In this document: positions 1 through 10,199 of the stretch, piece by piece
Layout: every line of letters starts with the position of its first letter
How positions within the stretch are numbered: the first letter of the stretch is position 1
Notes under the pieces: generated by a model
Told to the model about the DNA's origin: nothing
What the model saw: only the letters and a program-made list of their open reading frames with translations
Database searches by the model: none
DNA from: an uncultured Aquimarina sp.
Lineage (GTDB): Bacteria; Bacteroidota; Bacteroidia; Flavobacteriales; Flavobacteriaceae
Direction: 5' to 3'
Assembly: GCA_947498935.1 (NCBI GenBank)
Contig: CANMMM010000019.1
Location: 43,701 to 107,700, forward strand
Length of the DNA: 64,000 bases
Translations under genes and position numbers: made by a program

Positions 1-538
1 GCTGCCGCAATTCATTTTGACGAATCTGCAACCGCAATACATCTACCGCAGATGCCTTGCCCACTTCTACCGAAGTCAGGGCAAGACGCTCATAAGTTTT
101 TAATAGTTGGATGTTCTCGTCGAGTACCTTTTGCTTTGCTCTTGTTTCATACAATCTGTAATAGGATTGCGCTACTGAAAGCGCCAATTTTCGTTTGGCG
201 ATTGTGATTTCCACATATTCAGCTTCGGCCATTGAAATCGCATAATTTTCACGTGCGCTAATGGTACCAAACCAAGGCAACATCTGTTTTACGCCAATCC
301 GTGCTCGTTGTGCACCCACTCTTGTTTCTGGCTCACTTACAAAATAACCTGCGCTTACTTCCGTATTAGGTAGCCAGTTTGCTTCATTGACTTTTTCTTC
401 GGCAATATTGTAGCGCAGTTCAAAAGCTTGAATCTCTGGATTGTTACCTTCTGCTTCTTCAATGTAGGACTGTAATTGTTGCGCCTTTGCTAAAGCGGAA
501 ACAAACAAAAGACAGATTATGATTTTAATATTTTTCAT
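1..538 (-). CDS. TolC-family outer membrane efflux protein (partial, C-terminus beyond window)
   Basis: The first 179 residues are visible; the gene runs off the left edge. It starts with a typical signal peptide (MKNIKIIICLLFVSALAKA) followed by a helical, Gln/Glu-rich region (QQLQSYIEEAEGNNPEI) as in TolC/CusC-type outer membrane channels, which form the outer exit duct of tripartite efflux pumps. Its ATG overlaps the cusA stop codon (ATGA), so the two are translationally coupled. The partner cusA shows that the likely cargo is copper or silver. A periplasmic adaptor gene (cusB) would be expected further left. Confidence 0.85.
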   Translation of the reverse strand, partial: MKNIKIIICLLFVSALAKAQQLQSYIEEAEGNNPEIQAFELRYNIAEEKVNEANWLPNTEVSAGYFVSEPETRVGAQRARIGVKQMLPWFGTISARENYAISMAEAEYVEITIAKRKLALSVAQSYYRLYETRAKQKVLDENIQLLKTYERLALTSVEVGKASAVDVLRLQIRQNELRQ

Positions 539-3500
539 TTGTTTGCTCTTTTAAGTTGGTATTCTTTTTTCCAGCTATATAGAACTGGTAAAAGGAAATA
601 AGATGTGACGTCGATTATCATTCCGCCAAAAATGGGGATGGCCATCGGTATCATAATGTCGCTTCCTTTTCCTGTAGATGTGAGTACTGGCAACAATGCC
701 AAAACTGTGGTCACGGTGGTCATCAAGCAAGGACGTATTCTTTTTCCTGCGGCTTCCAATGTGGCGAGACGTATCCCTTTTTTACTGTCTGGCTCGTTGC
801 TTTTAAAAGATTGGTCTAAATAGGTTGCCATTACAACACCATCATCAGTCGCAATACCGAAAAGGGCAATAAAACCGACCCAAACGGCCACACTTAAATT
901 GATGGTTTTCATATTGAACAAGTCCCGTAGGTTCTCGCCAAAAAAGCTGAAATTGAAAAACCAATCCTGACCGTATAACCATATCATTATAAAACCACCT
1001 GCAAAGGCTACAGCGATGGCAGTAAAAACCATTAGCGACGTAGAAACCGACCTGAACTGGAAATACAAAATCAAGAAAATGACCAGCAAGCAAAGTGGCA
1101 CAACTACCGATAACGTTTTTTCTGCTCGCAATTGATTTTCGTATGTTCCTGTAAATCGGTAACTGATTCCTTGTGGCACGACCAAATCGCCATTATCGAT
1201 TTTCTGTTGAATGAGCGCTTGTGCATTTTCCACCACATCGACTTCGGCAAAGCCATCGAGCTTATCAAACAGCACATACCCAATCAAGAAGGTGTCTTCA
1301 CTTTTAATGACCTGTGGACCTTGCTCATATCGTATATCCACCATTTCGCCCAAATGAACCGGACTACCAGTTGATACAGGAACATAGATGCTTTTTAAAT
1401 CTTCTGGATTTGCACGTAATTCCCTTGGATAGCGTACCCTTACACCGTAGCGCTCACGTCCTTCTACTGTTTGGGTAAGTGGCATACCGCCCACAGCTAC
1501 TTGAAGCACTTCCTGAACATCCATAATAGAGATTCCGTAGCGTGCCAGCTGGTCTCGTTTAATATCAATCAGCAAATAGGGTTTGCCCACGATGCGGTCT
1601 GCAAAAACGGCTTGTTCTTTAACACCTTCGGCTTGTTTTAGGATGTCTTCCAGTTGTAGTCCAAAGTTTTCTATGGTTTTTAAATCTGGTCCTTTTACTT
1701 TAATTCCCATCGGTGCTCGCATACCCGTTTGTAACATCACGAGCCTCGTCTCGATGGGCTGCAACTTGGGCGCAGAAGTCACGCCTGGAAACTTGGTCAC
1801 TTGTACGATTTCATTCCAAATGTCATCAGGACTGCTGATTTCCGGTCGCCAGTTTCGATAATATTCCCCATCGTTATCTTTAATCAAATCATTGCGTGTT
1901 GCACTTGTTTTGAGTTGTGACGCTTCATAATTTGCATCATCATCGATTTCATTATTGGGGTTAATAATGAACTTGTCATTTTTCAGCACAAATAGGCCAT
2001 CATCGTTTACACGGTAGCGTTGTCTTTCGCCATTCTCATTTCGCATATATTCAGACTTATACTGAATGACATTTTCATACATCGAGAGTGGCGCAGGGTC
2101 GAGAGCAGATTCTGTTCTACCCGCTTTTCCTACTACCGTTTCAATTTCAGGAATGCTCGCCACAGCCATATCCAGTTGTTGTAGCACCCGTTTATTTTCT
2201 TCCACACCGGCGTGCGGTAAGGATGTAGGCATTAATAAGAATGAACCTTCATTAAGTGCTGGCATAAATTCCTTTCCCGTGTTTCGCATTATGACCACAC
2301 CTAAAATCAGCACCGTGGTTGGAATGATTAAAAACAGGTATCGGTTTTGAAGTGCCCAACGCAAAATGCTGTCATAGTATCTTCGGAAAACTGTAAACAC
2401 ACCAAGCAGTCCAAAGCAGATAATCGCTACAAAAATCAAATTCATTAGAATGCTGCGGTCAAAACCAAGTGGTCGCCAGTATTCGGCGAGTAGGAAAACA
2501 ATAGCAACACAGGAAATAATAATATGGATGAGATTAGCTCGTTTTTCTGTAATTCTATCCCTTACGCTCAAAAGCGCAACAACACCGTAGGCAATCAAAA
2601 TGAGACCAAGCCAATAGCCATAAAAGATGGCTGTGATACCAAGGACAATGAGAACACCATTAATAATGTACTTTGAGCGTTCCATTAGGTTACTTTTCTT
2701 AAAAAGAAACGCGGCAAAAGGCGGTATTAAAAACAGCGCGATTACAAGCGATGCCGCAAGTGCCATTGTTTTGGTAAATGCCAGTGGTCTAAATAATTTT
2801 CCTTCAGCCCCAATCATCGTAAACACAGGTAGGAAACTGATAATCGTCGTGAGCACAGCGGTCAAAATTGCACCGGAAACTTCCGCAGTAGCGTTGTAGA
2901 TGATTTCGTTTGTAGTGTATTCTATTCCGCTTTCGCGAAAGCGTAATTTTTCATCTTCCAAATGCCGAATCATATTTTCGGCAAGTATGACACCCACATC
3001 CACCATCGTACCGATAGCAATGGCAATTCCTGATAAGGCAACAATGTTGGCATCTACATTAAAGAGCTTCATTGTTATGAAAACCATTAAAACGGCAACA
3101 GGCAACAGACTAGAGATTAGAATAGATGCTCGTAGGTTAAACACCATCACGATGATGACCAAAATGGTTATCAGGATTTCAAGTGTAAGGGCTTCGTTGA
3201 GCGTGTGAAGTGTTTCCTGAATAAGTTGCGTTCGGTCATAAAAGGGAACGATAGTCACTTGTGAAGTGCGACCATCTGCCAAGATTTTTGTGGGCAGTCC
3301 GGATGATAATTCGGCTATTTGGTCTTTTACATTATTGATGACTTCCATTGGGTTTGCGCCATAGCGAGCTACCACCACACCGCCTACCACTTCGGCACCT
3401 TCTTTATCTAAAATACCACGTCGCGTTTGTGGTCCCAGATGAACATTTGCGATGTCCTTGATTCGGATAGAAGTAAAATTTTCAGAAGCAACCACCGCAT

Positions 3501-4287
3501 TTTCAATATCTGCAACAGATTTCACATATCCCAAACCACGCACCAGATATTCAGCTTGATTGATTTCCAATGTTTGCGCACCGATGTCTTGATTGCTTTC
3601 CTTGACCGCCTTTACAATTTCACTTAAGCCGATGTTGTACTGCCGCATTTTCTCAGGGTCAACATCCACTTGGTATTCTTGGATGTAACCACCAATTGAA
3701 GCCACTTCAGAAACACCGCTTGCCGAAGACAATCCATATTTCACATAATAATCCTGTATACTGCGCAATTCCTGTAAATCCCAACCGCCAGTTACGTTGC
3801 CCTCTTTGTCACGACCTTCCAGCGTGTACCAAAATATTTGACCCAAACCTGTGGCGTCTGGACCCAAAGCTGGGTTTACACCATCGGGCAATAAGTTTGC
3901 GGGAAGGGAATTGAGTTTTTCGAGAATACGGCTTCGCGACCAATAAAATTCTACATCCTCTTCAAAGATGATATAGATACTTGAAAAACCAAACATTGAA
4001 GAGCTCCGGATGGTCTTGACACCAGGGATTCCCAACAATGAAGTTGTAAGTGGATAGGTAATCTGGTCTTCAATATCCTGTGGCGAACGCCCTTGCCATT
4101 TTGTGAAAACAATTTGCTGGTTTTCGCCGATGTCTGGAATGGCATCAACCGCTACAGGATCAGTTGGTAAAATGCTTGTTTCCCAATTGAAGGGTGCATT
4201 GACAATGCCCCAACCTACGAATAGGGCGAGTAGTATAACGGCAACAAGTTTGTTTTCTATGAGAAATTTTATGCTCTTATTTAGCAT
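535..4287 (-). CDS. cusA: CusA/CzcA-family heavy-metal efflux RND transporter
   Basis: Inner membrane proton-driven pump that exports Cu(I)/Ag(I) through a TolC-type channel. It is 1250 aa, longer than E. coli CusA (about 1047 aa). The extra length lies partly in an added hydrophobic stretch after the central membrane block and partly in an insertion between the PLSMYEN and WRPEI segments, which I believe is common in Bacteroidota homologues. The three methionines that bind Cu(I)/Ag(I) in E. coli CusA have counterparts at M686 (LLMPTSL), M736 (PLSMYEN) and M851 (VMLQTGM), pointing to monovalent copper/silver rather than Co/Zn/Cd. The TM4 proton-relay aspartate lies in GTMVDVGVILAEN. First gene of a pair coupled to the TolC-like gene. 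Confidence 0.93.
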   Translation of the reverse strand: MLNKSIKFLIENKLVAVILLALFVGWGIVNAPFNWETSILPTDPVAVDAIPDIGENQQIVFTKWQGRSPQDIEDQITYPLTTSLLGIPGVKTIRSSSMFGFSSIYIIFEEDVEFYWSRSRILEKLNSLPANLLPDGVNPALGPDATGLGQIFWYTLEGRDKEGNVTGGWDLQELRSIQDYYVKYGLSSASGVSEVASIGGYIQEYQVDVDPEKMRQYNIGLSEIVKAVKESNQDIGAQTLEINQAEYLVRGLGYVKSVADIENAVVASENFTSIRIKDIANVHLGPQTRRGILDKEGAEVVGGVVVARYGANPMEVINNVKDQIAELSSGLPTKILADGRTSQVTIVPFYDRTQLIQETLHTLNEALTLEILITILVIIVMVFNLRASILISSLLPVAVLMVFITMKLFNVDANIVALSGIAIAIGTMVDVGVILAENMIRHLEDEKLRFRESGIEYTTNEIIYNATAEVSGAILTAVLTTIISFLPVFTMIGAEGKLFRPLAFTKTMALAASLVIALFLIPPFAAFLFKKSNLMERSKYIINGVLIVLGITAIFYGYWLGLILIAYGVVALLSVRDRITEKRANLIHIIISCVAIVFLLAEYWRPLGFDRSILMNLIFVAIICFGLLGVFTVFRRYYDSILRWALQNRYLFLIIPTTVLILGVVIMRNTGKEFMPALNEGSFLLMPTSLPHAGVEENKRVLQQLDMAVASIPEIETVVGKAGRTESALDPAPLSMYENVIQYKSEYMRNENGERQRYRVNDDGLFVLKNDKFIINPNNEIDDDANYEASQLKTSATRNDLIKDNDGEYYRNWRPEISSPDDIWNEIVQVTKFPGVTSAPKLQPIETRLVMLQTGMRAPMGIKVKGPDLKTIENFGLQLEDILKQAEGVKEQAVFADRIVGKPYLLIDIKRDQLARYGISIMDVQEVLQVAVGGMPLTQTVEGRERYGVRVRYPRELRANPEDLKSIYVPVSTGSPVHLGEMVDIRYEQGPQVIKSEDTFLIGYVLFDKLDGFAEVDVVENAQALIQQKIDNGDLVVPQGISYRFTGTYENQLRAEKTLSVVVPLCLLVIFLILYFQFRSVSTSLMVFTAIAVAFAGGFIMIWLYGQDWFFNFSFFGENLRDLFNMKTINLSVAVWVGFIALFGIATDDGVVMATYLDQSFKSNEPDSKKGIRLATLEAAGKRIRPCLMTTVTTVLALLPVLTSTGKGSDIMIPMAIPIFGGMIIDVTSYFLLPVLYSWKKEYQLKRANK
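2929..2942. repeat. Recurrent 14-bp palindrome GCTTTCGCGAAAGC (entry covers all copies)
   Basis: Exact copies of the inner 12-mer CTTTCGCGAAAG occur at 2930-2941, 7633-7644, 15964-15975, 20285-20296, 22180-22191, 35536-35547, 44372-44383 and 47776-47787. Near copies are at 24339-24352, 28678-28691, 35313-35326 and 41685-41698. Nearly all lie inside genes, where several read as the peptide AFAKA. None was seen between 54 and 64 kb. Confidence 0.8.
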
Positions 4288-4429
4288 ACGATATGATTAT
4301 TAAACAGTTATAGAAATATGCTTTGGTTTGCTCTCAGTACAAATGAGAAACAACAAAACGTGCCCAAAACGAATGTATCGCCAGGCTTTTCCAGTTACAA
4401 TTACATTGCTACTGGTACTGTTTAATAAA

Positions 4430-4849
4430 TCAAATTAAGAATGTCTGGTGCAATACCTGCAAGTCCCGCCTTATGAATGGGGGCGAGTGATCTGAGAAAG
4501 AGATCTCTTGTGATTCAGTTCCTTCAAAGAGACTGATATATGAGTAAGCAAAAGAGGCAACGAATATTTGTTGCTCAAAAGTAAGTTGTGAAAAATCCTG
4601 TTTTAAATCCTCCTGACCTTCAATAATTAATTGTTCATCTGAGCAACAAGATTTTTTAGAAACCATTGAGTTAGAACAACTCTTAGCAGGTTCAGCTTTT
4701 TCCATTCCGCAAGTCTTAACATCTTGGATGAATGAAAAATCTACTAATGTATCTCCACAATAATGCATATTCACAGTAAACGACATTGTGGTCAGTAGAA
4801 CCACAATAGCCATTACCATTGCCATTGATTTGTGGATAATTTGTTTCAT
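4430..4849 (-). CDS. HYC_CC_PP family small Cys-rich protein
   Basis: 139 aa with an N-terminal hydrophobic segment (about residues 8-27, signal peptide or anchor), then HYCGD at 29-33, a CC pair at 68-69 and an SPPF motif near the C-terminus. These are the marks that give the family its name. Members are commonly found in Bacteroidota next to metal-efflux operons; a periplasmic metal-handling role is inferred from that setting and from the His/Cys content. It lies just upstream of cusA on the same strand with a 142-bp gap, so it may be the first gene of the copper operon. Confidence 0.8.
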   Translation of the reverse strand: MKQIIHKSMAMVMAIVVLLTTMSFTVNMHYCGDTLVDFSFIQDVKTCGMEKAEPAKSCSNSMVSKKSCCSDEQLIIEGQEDLKQDFSQLTFEQQIFVASFAYSYISLFEGTESQEISFSDHSPPFIRRDLQVLHQTFLI

Positions 4850-5077
4850 TATTGCAAAATTAGCAAATATTTTAACATAAATGTTTGTTTTAACGAAATG
4901 TTGTATAATAGTGAAAAATCACATTTTCGATAAATAAGAATAAATCACAATCAAATTCTTTTACTTTAGTAAGTTCAAATAATTAAATATTAGCACGCTA
5001 TAGACTTCAATCTAACAGACATAAACGCATCATACTCAAGTCTTATCCCTAAAAAGACTGATGGTATAACCGTTTAT

Positions 5078-6376
5078 ATGCTTCATAAAAAAATCATTAA
5101 TAAGCAGATTAACAAGCACTTTACCTATAAAGATATCGAAAGGTGTATTAAAGAGGTGGCATTAATGGAAAGCAGTAGCATACCTCATACTGATCCTATT
5201 GTAGATGGTTTGTTGAAGTACTATTTAGAACATCCAAGAGAAGAACGCTTTAAATATGCGCTTACTGACTTTGCACTTAAGTTCGTTAAGCTTATAGATA
5301 ATAAACTTTATAGCCCCTACGCAAAGTTTCCGCTACGGGACACTTTCAAAAAACTTGCAGACTTTACAGCTTCAGATATTAAAAGTATAGATGATTTTAA
5401 TAGATGGTATGAATTTAATTTTGAAGGTAATAGCGGCACTGTAATTATAGATCATTTAGAATCATTAAAGGATTACGTTAATAAAGCTATTGACGAGCTC
5501 AATATTTATATCAATCAAGACCAAGATTCGGCATTAAAAACAGCTGAGAATGTTTCCATATTATTTGAAAAAATTACTGCAAAAAGCGACGAGATTAAAG
5601 ACACTTTACTAATAAGTAATAGCCTTGATGAAGAAATAGAGCAAGTCGTTGACTATTTTTTAAAAAGAAAAAACAGCCTTCCTAACACTAAAACGCCTGA
5701 ACAGAAAGAGACACATAAAATATTCAGAGAAGAATACGGTAGAGCCGTTCAAATTAAAAAGAAGGTAGATGAGTTTTTTGTTGAAGTAGAATATAAATTA
5801 GGGCAATTATTAGATAGGTCAGCTTACGCAAGTACTCAATTAATTACGGTTCAAGATAATTTTAAAAATAAATCGGCAGTTAGAATAAATATAAAACGGT
5901 TTTTAAAATTCACATTAGAACAAGCGTCCTTTTCTAAAAAAGATGGTATTACATTGACTGAAAAATTCCCTTTAAAATCTATTGTTTCTGAACGTTTTAA
6001 ACACGTCGGTTTGGTTTATTATGAAGAGTTTGGTATTCAGAAGAGCTATGTTATTGAACCTAAAGTCAATGAAGCACACCTTGAGTTACAAATCTCAAAA
6101 TTAGATACCGAACTAACTCGTCAAGAGAATACCGCCAGATGGGTAAATCATTTTAAAAAGCAGTTAAACGACGATGGGGAAATTGATTTTAGTAATCATT
6201 TTTACGATATAGCTTTAAAAGAAAATGATGCCTTAATAGCACTTAAAGTAGGATTTGAACTTGTAGAGTTTGCTAGACATAATAACGGTTACGAAATTAA
6301 AATAGACAGAGAAATCCCCAAGTCATCTCTGTCTCAAAATATTGCATTATGGAAAATGAAAATAATAAAGAAGTAA
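5078..6376 (+). CDS. jetA: Wadjet system protein JetA (kleisin, DUF3375/MksF-like)
   Basis: 432 aa. The order and sizes of this and the next three genes (432, 226, 1056, 311 aa) match JetABCD of Wadjet, an SMC-type complex that recognises and cleaves small circular plasmids. JetA is the kleisin that joins the SMC heads; the N-terminal helical part (after YKDIERCIKEVALMESS) fits a winged-helix region and the middle is coiled coil (about 140-250). It is first in the operon, with no gene for 228 bp upstream. Its 3' end overlaps jetB by 28 bp. An internal Met at residue 29 is an alternative start. JetA proteins diverge fast, so the assignment rests mainly on gene order and JetC/JetD motifs. Confidence 0.8.
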   Translation: MLHKKIINKQINKHFTYKDIERCIKEVALMESSSIPHTDPIVDGLLKYYLEHPREERFKYALTDFALKFVKLIDNKLYSPYAKFPLRDTFKKLADFTASDIKSIDDFNRWYEFNFEGNSGTVIIDHLESLKDYVNKAIDELNIYINQDQDSALKTAENVSILFEKITAKSDEIKDTLLISNSLDEEIEQVVDYFLKRKNSLPNTKTPEQKETHKIFREEYGRAVQIKKKVDEFFVEVEYKLGQLLDRSAYASTQLITVQDNFKNKSAVRINIKRFLKFTLEQASFSKKDGITLTEKFPLKSIVSERFKHVGLVYYEEFGIQKSYVIEPKVNEAHLELQISKLDTELTRQENTARWVNHFKKQLNDDGEIDFSNHFYDIALKENDALIALKVGFELVEFARHNNGYEIKIDREIPKSSLSQNIALWKMKIIKK

Positions 6377-7029
6377 GTCAAAATTTTTCGTTTTTTAAAA
6401 ACGCAGATGTGCAAGAATATTTTGCAGATTTAAACATTGAACTACTATCTGGTAGACATATTCAAAACGATAGATTTTATCTCTATAAACTACTTAAGGA
6501 CTATTTCAACGAGCTTTCATATTATTATGAAAAGATATATGGTTTAGAACTAATAATGGAAAGTAGAGAAGACTCAAAATACTATTACGTAGATTATCCA
6601 GATGCATCTAAAGGAGCACGTGCTAACCCCTCACGACACAAAAAGCTAACGCAAAAACAAACCTTGATAGGTCTTATACTACTTAATATGTATTACGAGC
6701 GATATTTTGAAAGTAAAAAAGAAGTACGCTTTGCAGATATAAAAAAGGAGATTAAAGAAAGTGACAATAATATTTTGTACAAAAAATTATTTTTTAACAA
6801 AGTACAGGACGACTACTTGGAAGGCGACTGGTCATTAAAGGTTATTAAGCCATTTAAGAGTGTACTACGAGAATTTAATAAGTTGGGATGGATTACAAAT
6901 TTAGCTGTAGAAGATGGCGAAGATATACACTTCGTATTACGAGAACCAATTATTAGATTTCAAAAATTGTATGAAAAAGAAATTACAAACTTCACAGAGT
7001 TTAGTGAAAAATACCTTAGCCAATTATAA
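6349..7029 (+). CDS. jetB: Wadjet system protein JetB (KITE subunit, DUF4194/MksE-like)
   Basis: 226 aa, the size expected for the winged-helix KITE subunit that binds the kleisin. Visible are an N-terminal helical segment, a region of short helices ending in TQKQTLIGLILLNMYYER, and a C-terminal strand-rich part ending in VLREPIIRF, a layout typical of MksE/JetB. It overlaps jetA by 28 bp and its last base is the first base of jetC, so translation is coupled. No catalytic motif is expected or seen. Confidence 0.8.
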   Translation: MENENNKEVSQNFSFFKNADVQEYFADLNIELLSGRHIQNDRFYLYKLLKDYFNELSYYYEKIYGLELIMESREDSKYYYVDYPDASKGARANPSRHKKLTQKQTLIGLILLNMYYERYFESKKEVRFADIKKEIKESDNNILYKKLFFNKVQDDYLEGDWSLKVIKPFKSVLREFNKLGWITNLAVEDGEDIHFVLREPIIRFQKLYEKEITNFTEFSEKYLSQL

Positions 7030-10000
7030 TGATAGAATATCCAAGAATTTTTTCGCTATCCACAGTTGGTGTGAGAAAGCACTATAATCAAGACTATTTA
7101 TTACATCAAGTAAGGACTGATTTTACCGGCAACAATGGTATCGGTAAATCGCTTATAGCAGACTTATTTCAACTCATATTTATTGGTCAAAAGAGCAAAA
7201 TAAGTTTTGGCACCGAGAGCTTCAAAAATAAAGACAGACATATACATACTATACCTTATAATACTGATGATGCTTATGTTTTTATACATATAGAATTTAA
7301 GAAAAATGAATTTATAACTATTGGCACTAATATAGGTAATAAGCGTAGCAGGCCGTTAAAGTCATTCTGGATATTAAATCAAGCCTATAATGATAATGAC
7401 AGAAAAGACCTTGAAACTTTAGCACTTCACGCAGATCAGTTAGCATACAGTAAAGATTTTTTAAAAGATGGTCAATTTTTGCCCATTAACCAGCTTGCAA
7501 GGCATCTTAAAAAGAATAAAAAAGGCTTTCTAAAATCCTTCACAGATTTAGAAGATAAAAAAGAATACTATGAGTTTTTATATACTAATGAGCTTTTGCC
7601 TATAAATCTTGCGATTGATGAAAATATGGACGCTTTCGCGAAAGTGATACAATCCTTTTCAAAAGCAAACTCATTAGATACGGAGAGCGATAAAATTTTA
7701 AAGGATTTTCTTTTTGAGAATAGTTTAGATAAGCTTGAGACCAAATACAAATCAAACAAGGAGAAGCTTGAAAAACTTATAAATGAATACAATGAGCTGG
7801 ACGAAGAAATACATACTATTGAGTTAAAACAAGAAGTATTAGGTAATCTTAAAGAGTTAGAGCAATTAAAAAACGATGCGCAACAAAATTATCTAACAGC
7901 TGAATACCATAGTAATTATTCGCAATACGAAACTGTTGCAAATAAATGCATAGGAACTTCTAATAAAATTGAAAAAGAGACAGATATCATTAGTAACCTA
8001 AAATCAGATCTACCAAAAATTTCTAAACAAATTGAAATTACAAAGTCAGATTATGACACCTATTTTAAAGCTCAAGAATCCTTTACAAACTATAAAAAAC
8101 TCTTTAATGAAAGAGCAGAAAAATTAGCAAGTCTTGATCAGCTTCAAAAAATGAAGCTACCTGAAATAGATCAAGCAAATTTAGTTAAGATAAATATTGA
8201 TGAATACAATCACCAGTCAATCATTGATAGGGTAAATAAACTTAATTCTGATTTAAAAAGATACGGTACGATTGATAAAATAAATAAGAAGACATCATCA
8301 CAGCTAAAAATTATTGCAGACTACAAAGCAGTCAAGAGCTCAGAGCTTGCTGACTTAGAAGCACTCAATCGTATTCTATCTGCTGGAGAAGATGGTTCCT
8401 TAATCGCACAGATTTTAAAAGACGGTAATAATCTTACTAAAGAACAGGAAACTGTACTGTTCGGATTGCTTAAAAATGTGGATTGGGAAAAACCAGATAA
8501 TCCTACTAAAGGAAGTCAATACACTAAAGATAGTTCTCTCTTAAAATCTGAAAATATTGAAGAAGATAAGGTAAATTCCGGTTATTGGTTTGCAATAGGT
8601 GCTTTACGAACCTTTGTACCTTACTCTAATGATAAACAGATATTTGCTGATACTGCTAAAATGAATGATGCTAAGAAAAAAAAGCAGAATGCAATTAACG
8701 AGCAAGTAAAGTCTATCAATAATGAACTTAGTGAAATTTTAAAATTTGAGAAAGGAGATCCCTACGATTTATCAGCAGTTGATAAGCTGAAAAATCTCAA
8801 CAAAGATTTTAAAGACTTTTCGTTATACGAAAGGTCAAAGAAAGCAATGAGTATTGCCGAAAGTCTTTCAACTAAAATTACTCAAGACCAGAATGACTTG
8901 GAGCTATCGTTGCAAGAATTAGAAGCACTTGAAAAGAAAATTCCAATTAAAATTACAGATGAGAAAATAGACGACCAGTTAACATCTTATATTCAAAAAG
9001 TAGCTGCTAAAAAGTCTGTCCATACAGATTTGCAAAACAAACTTGAGACTTCAAAATCAACCATAACCCAAAAGGAAGAAAATTTAGTCACACTAAAAGC
9101 GTTGCTTGACTCACAGGAGAAAGAACGAGATGAGCTAAAGAAAAAGTATGAGGGTGCGCTTACTATCTTTAAAACGCGTTTTAGTCAGTTGCATATTAAG
9201 GATTTTGTGCCTACTAATATCAATCAAGTGAATGTAGAAAATCTTCAAAAATTATATAACACAAATAAGGACAACTACATAAACGCTTATGGTAAAGCAT
9301 CATCCCAATTTGATACGACCAAAGATGATTTAGAAGTAAAAAACCAAATGGATGATCAGAATTATTCATTTGCTGTCTTAGAATTAGTGTTATTAGGACC
9401 AAAAATAAAACACACTGAAAATCTTGCCCCAGCACTTAAAAAATCTAATCAAAACAGAACTAAAGTAATGCAGGCCATTACGCAGGCGATGCTTCGTATA
9501 TTTAAATTGACAAAAACAAAGTACCAAGACTTTGAAAAAACAGTCGAAGATTTGAACGATTTTTTTAACGAGCGACTAATTAGTGATAAGTACCATTTCA
9601 AAATAGATTTTACGCCAAATGAAACATTCAAAATAGATTGGATGAAGAATTTACAGTCGTCCACTCAAGCCGCTTACTCGGAAGGAGAATTACAATTTTC
9701 AGACTCAGTAGAAAGTTTTGTAGAAAAGATATTTGCAGAAACGACCTCCTACAATGAGAAGATAAAATTTTCAGACCTATTAGACCCAAAAACTTATTTT
9801 GATTTAAGTACCAGATTATTAGATAAAGATGGCATTGACCAGACAGGAAGTACAGGACAAAGCTATACCGCGATTGTATTATTAGGGATTGGCAGACTTT
9901 CAATTGTGCAAAAAGAAGATAGAAAAGGTGTCAAATTTTTAATACTTGAAGAAGTCTCTAATATGGATAAGGGTAACTTTAACACCTTTCCAAATATTGC

Positions 10001-10199
10001 AAAAGAGTTTGGATATCAAATGTTGACAATGACACCAGAACCTTATGGCTCTAACGAAGACGAAGGCTGGTATTTACATCACTTAATTGAAGGTTACGAA
10101 GATGTTAATATCAATTATGCACCGCCAAGTAGCTATTTTAAAACTAATGAAGCCAGACAAGATCTGTCAGATTACTTAAATAATGTAAATGACCAATGA
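7029..10199 (+). CDS. jetC: Wadjet system SMC-like ATPase JetC (MksB-like)
   Basis: 1056 aa motor subunit of the plasmid-cleaving Wadjet complex. ATPase head pieces lie at both ends: Walker A GNNGIGKS at residues 34-41, the ABC signature-like TGSTGQS at 939-945 and Walker B FLILEE at 970-975. Between them is a long Lys/Glu-rich coiled coil with a central hinge-like interruption around residues 450-540. This is the SMC/MukB/SbcC layout. The frame overlaps both neighbours by a few bases (start in the last base of jetB; stop inside the jetD start). A copy of the CTTTCGCGAAAG palindrome is embedded at 7633-7644. Confidence 0.9.
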   Translation: MIEYPRIFSLSTVGVRKHYNQDYLLHQVRTDFTGNNGIGKSLIADLFQLIFIGQKSKISFGTESFKNKDRHIHTIPYNTDDAYVFIHIEFKKNEFITIGTNIGNKRSRPLKSFWILNQAYNDNDRKDLETLALHADQLAYSKDFLKDGQFLPINQLARHLKKNKKGFLKSFTDLEDKKEYYEFLYTNELLPINLAIDENMDAFAKVIQSFSKANSLDTESDKILKDFLFENSLDKLETKYKSNKEKLEKLINEYNELDEEIHTIELKQEVLGNLKELEQLKNDAQQNYLTAEYHSNYSQYETVANKCIGTSNKIEKETDIISNLKSDLPKISKQIEITKSDYDTYFKAQESFTNYKKLFNERAEKLASLDQLQKMKLPEIDQANLVKINIDEYNHQSIIDRVNKLNSDLKRYGTIDKINKKTSSQLKIIADYKAVKSSELADLEALNRILSAGEDGSLIAQILKDGNNLTKEQETVLFGLLKNVDWEKPDNPTKGSQYTKDSSLLKSENIEEDKVNSGYWFAIGALRTFVPYSNDKQIFADTAKMNDAKKKKQNAINEQVKSINNELSEILKFEKGDPYDLSAVDKLKNLNKDFKDFSLYERSKKAMSIAESLSTKITQDQNDLELSLQELEALEKKIPIKITDEKIDDQLTSYIQKVAAKKSVHTDLQNKLETSKSTITQKEENLVTLKALLDSQEKERDELKKKYEGALTIFKTRFSQLHIKDFVPTNINQVNVENLQKLYNTNKDNYINAYGKASSQFDTTKDDLEVKNQMDDQNYSFAVLELVLLGPKIKHTENLAPALKKSNQNRTKVMQAITQAMLRIFKLTKTKYQDFEKTVEDLNDFFNERLISDKYHFKIDFTPNETFKIDWMKNLQSSTQAAYSEGELQFSDSVESFVEKIFAETTSYNEKIKFSDLLDPKTYFDLSTRLLDKDGIDQTGSTGQSYTAIVLLGIGRLSIVQKEDRKGVKFLILEEVSNMDKGNFNTFPNIAKEFGYQMLTMTPEPYGSNEDEGWYLHHLIEGYEDVNINYAPPSSYFKTNEARQDLSDYLNNVNDQ

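Noticed and set aside
4343..4438. 31-codon plus-strand ORF with hydrophobic end near the HYC_CC_PP gene
   Set aside because: Overlaps the end of the HYC_CC_PP gene antisense, no supporting signal; probably chance.
4855..4862. TAATTTTG as promoter -7 box of the HYC_CC_PP gene
   Set aside because: It would place the transcription start on the start codon and there is no -33 box.
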